From the NCBI GenBank assembly GCA_009841225.1, contig VXMF01000002.1:315426-379425 (forward strand): a stretch of DNA of 64,000 nt, in the 5' to 3' direction. This document shows positions 63,886-64,000 of this stretch, one piece after another. Made by a program: the position numbers and the translations under genes. The stretch's first letter is position 1; each line of letters opens with the position of its first letter. Under the pieces are notes generated by a model. That model was not told where the DNA came from and made no database searches. It saw only the letters and a list, made by a program, of their open reading frames with translations. The stretch comes from Terriglobia bacterium. Its GTDB lineage: Bacteria; Acidobacteriota; Terriglobia; Bryobacterales; UBA6623.

Positions 63886-64000
63886 CCTGAAGCTGGCCTG
63901 CGTGGTCGGAACAGTCTACAAGCGGATTCGCGGCGGATGGAAGACGCGACGCGGTAGACGATCTGGTGGACGCTTATAACGAAGTGATTGATACCGTCGA
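63886..64000 (+). pseudogene. Fused remnant of a second methylase/DUF4928 copy
   Basis: 63902-63926 matches methylase 61262-61286 at 24 of 25 bases. From 63922 to the window end it matches DUF4928 62440-62518 with about 7 mismatches in 79 bases. The switch lies in a shared gcgga. About 1.15 kb of the original is missing between the two parts, so neither gene is functional here. The copy continues past the window edge. Confidence 0.85.

Noticed and set aside
1..64000. CRISPR array, rRNA genes, phage structural genes
   Set aside because: No regularly spaced repeats, no rRNA segments and no capsid/tail/terminase-like proteins were seen.

Overview
The window looks like a chromosomal segment of an Acidobacteriota-type bacterium (Bryobacterales/Solibacter-like is my guess). 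The reasons are high GC, large TonB-dependent receptors that begin with a carboxypeptidase-regulatory-like domain, DUF1592/DUF1552 gene pairs, secreted sulfatases, an FG-GAP/UnbV protein and hopanoid-type squalene genes. This is inferred from gene content only; there is no rRNA or other phylogenetic marker beyond one tRNA-Thr.

Core region, 1-43 kb. The left edge holds the 3' part of nadA, then a secreted coiled-coil protein, a PhoD-like phosphatase lipoprotein, a small nucleotide kinase and a frameshifted Gfo/Idh/MocA oxidoreductase. A tight minus-strand operon follows (7962 to 4308): selA, yjbQ, a thioredoxin-fold/PDZ protein with an in-frame UGA in a CxxU motif, and a DsbD N-terminal-like protein. 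Next come an amidohydrolase, two formylglycine sulfatases, an LRR protein, an enolase-superfamily enzyme, the divergent egtB/egtD pair for ergothioneine, tRNA-Thr(CGT), and DUF1592-type and DUF1552 proteins. Two outer-membrane receptors precede an FG-GAP/UnbV/TlpA/TPR protein that is interrupted by one in-frame UGA. After that lie ggt, hpnC-hpnD-hpnE (squalene), a BCCT transporter, a third receptor, a Ser/Thr dehydratase and a sialidase-like protein.

Accessory region, about 43.4-64 kb. Gene density drops and content changes: an antitoxin with a decayed toxin, an intact higBA module with a palindromic operator, a P4-type integrase, a GmrSD-like (DUF262 + HNH) protein with an AlbA/Schlafen-domain partner, a membrane/coiled-coil protein, three unrecognised proteins with PD-(D/E)XK-like motifs, a pentapeptide-repeat protein, a tyrosinase, and a C5-methyltransferase/DUF4928 restriction cassette with a vsr remnant. 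Several gene relics (sulfatase, toxin, vsr, a deleted second copy of the restriction cassette) show repeated gain and loss. I read this as a genomic/defence island.

Main point of interest: two genes appear to use UGA as selenocysteine. One (Trx/PDZ, CAPU) sits in an operon with selA and resembles a known (seleno)protein family. The other, at 28398-28400, lies inside an FG-GAP/UnbV protein. The reading frame stays open and domain-consistent on both sides, and the UGA is followed at the right distance by a hairpin whose loop closely matches the E. coli fdhF SECIS loop as I remember it. I do not know this second protein as a described selenoprotein.
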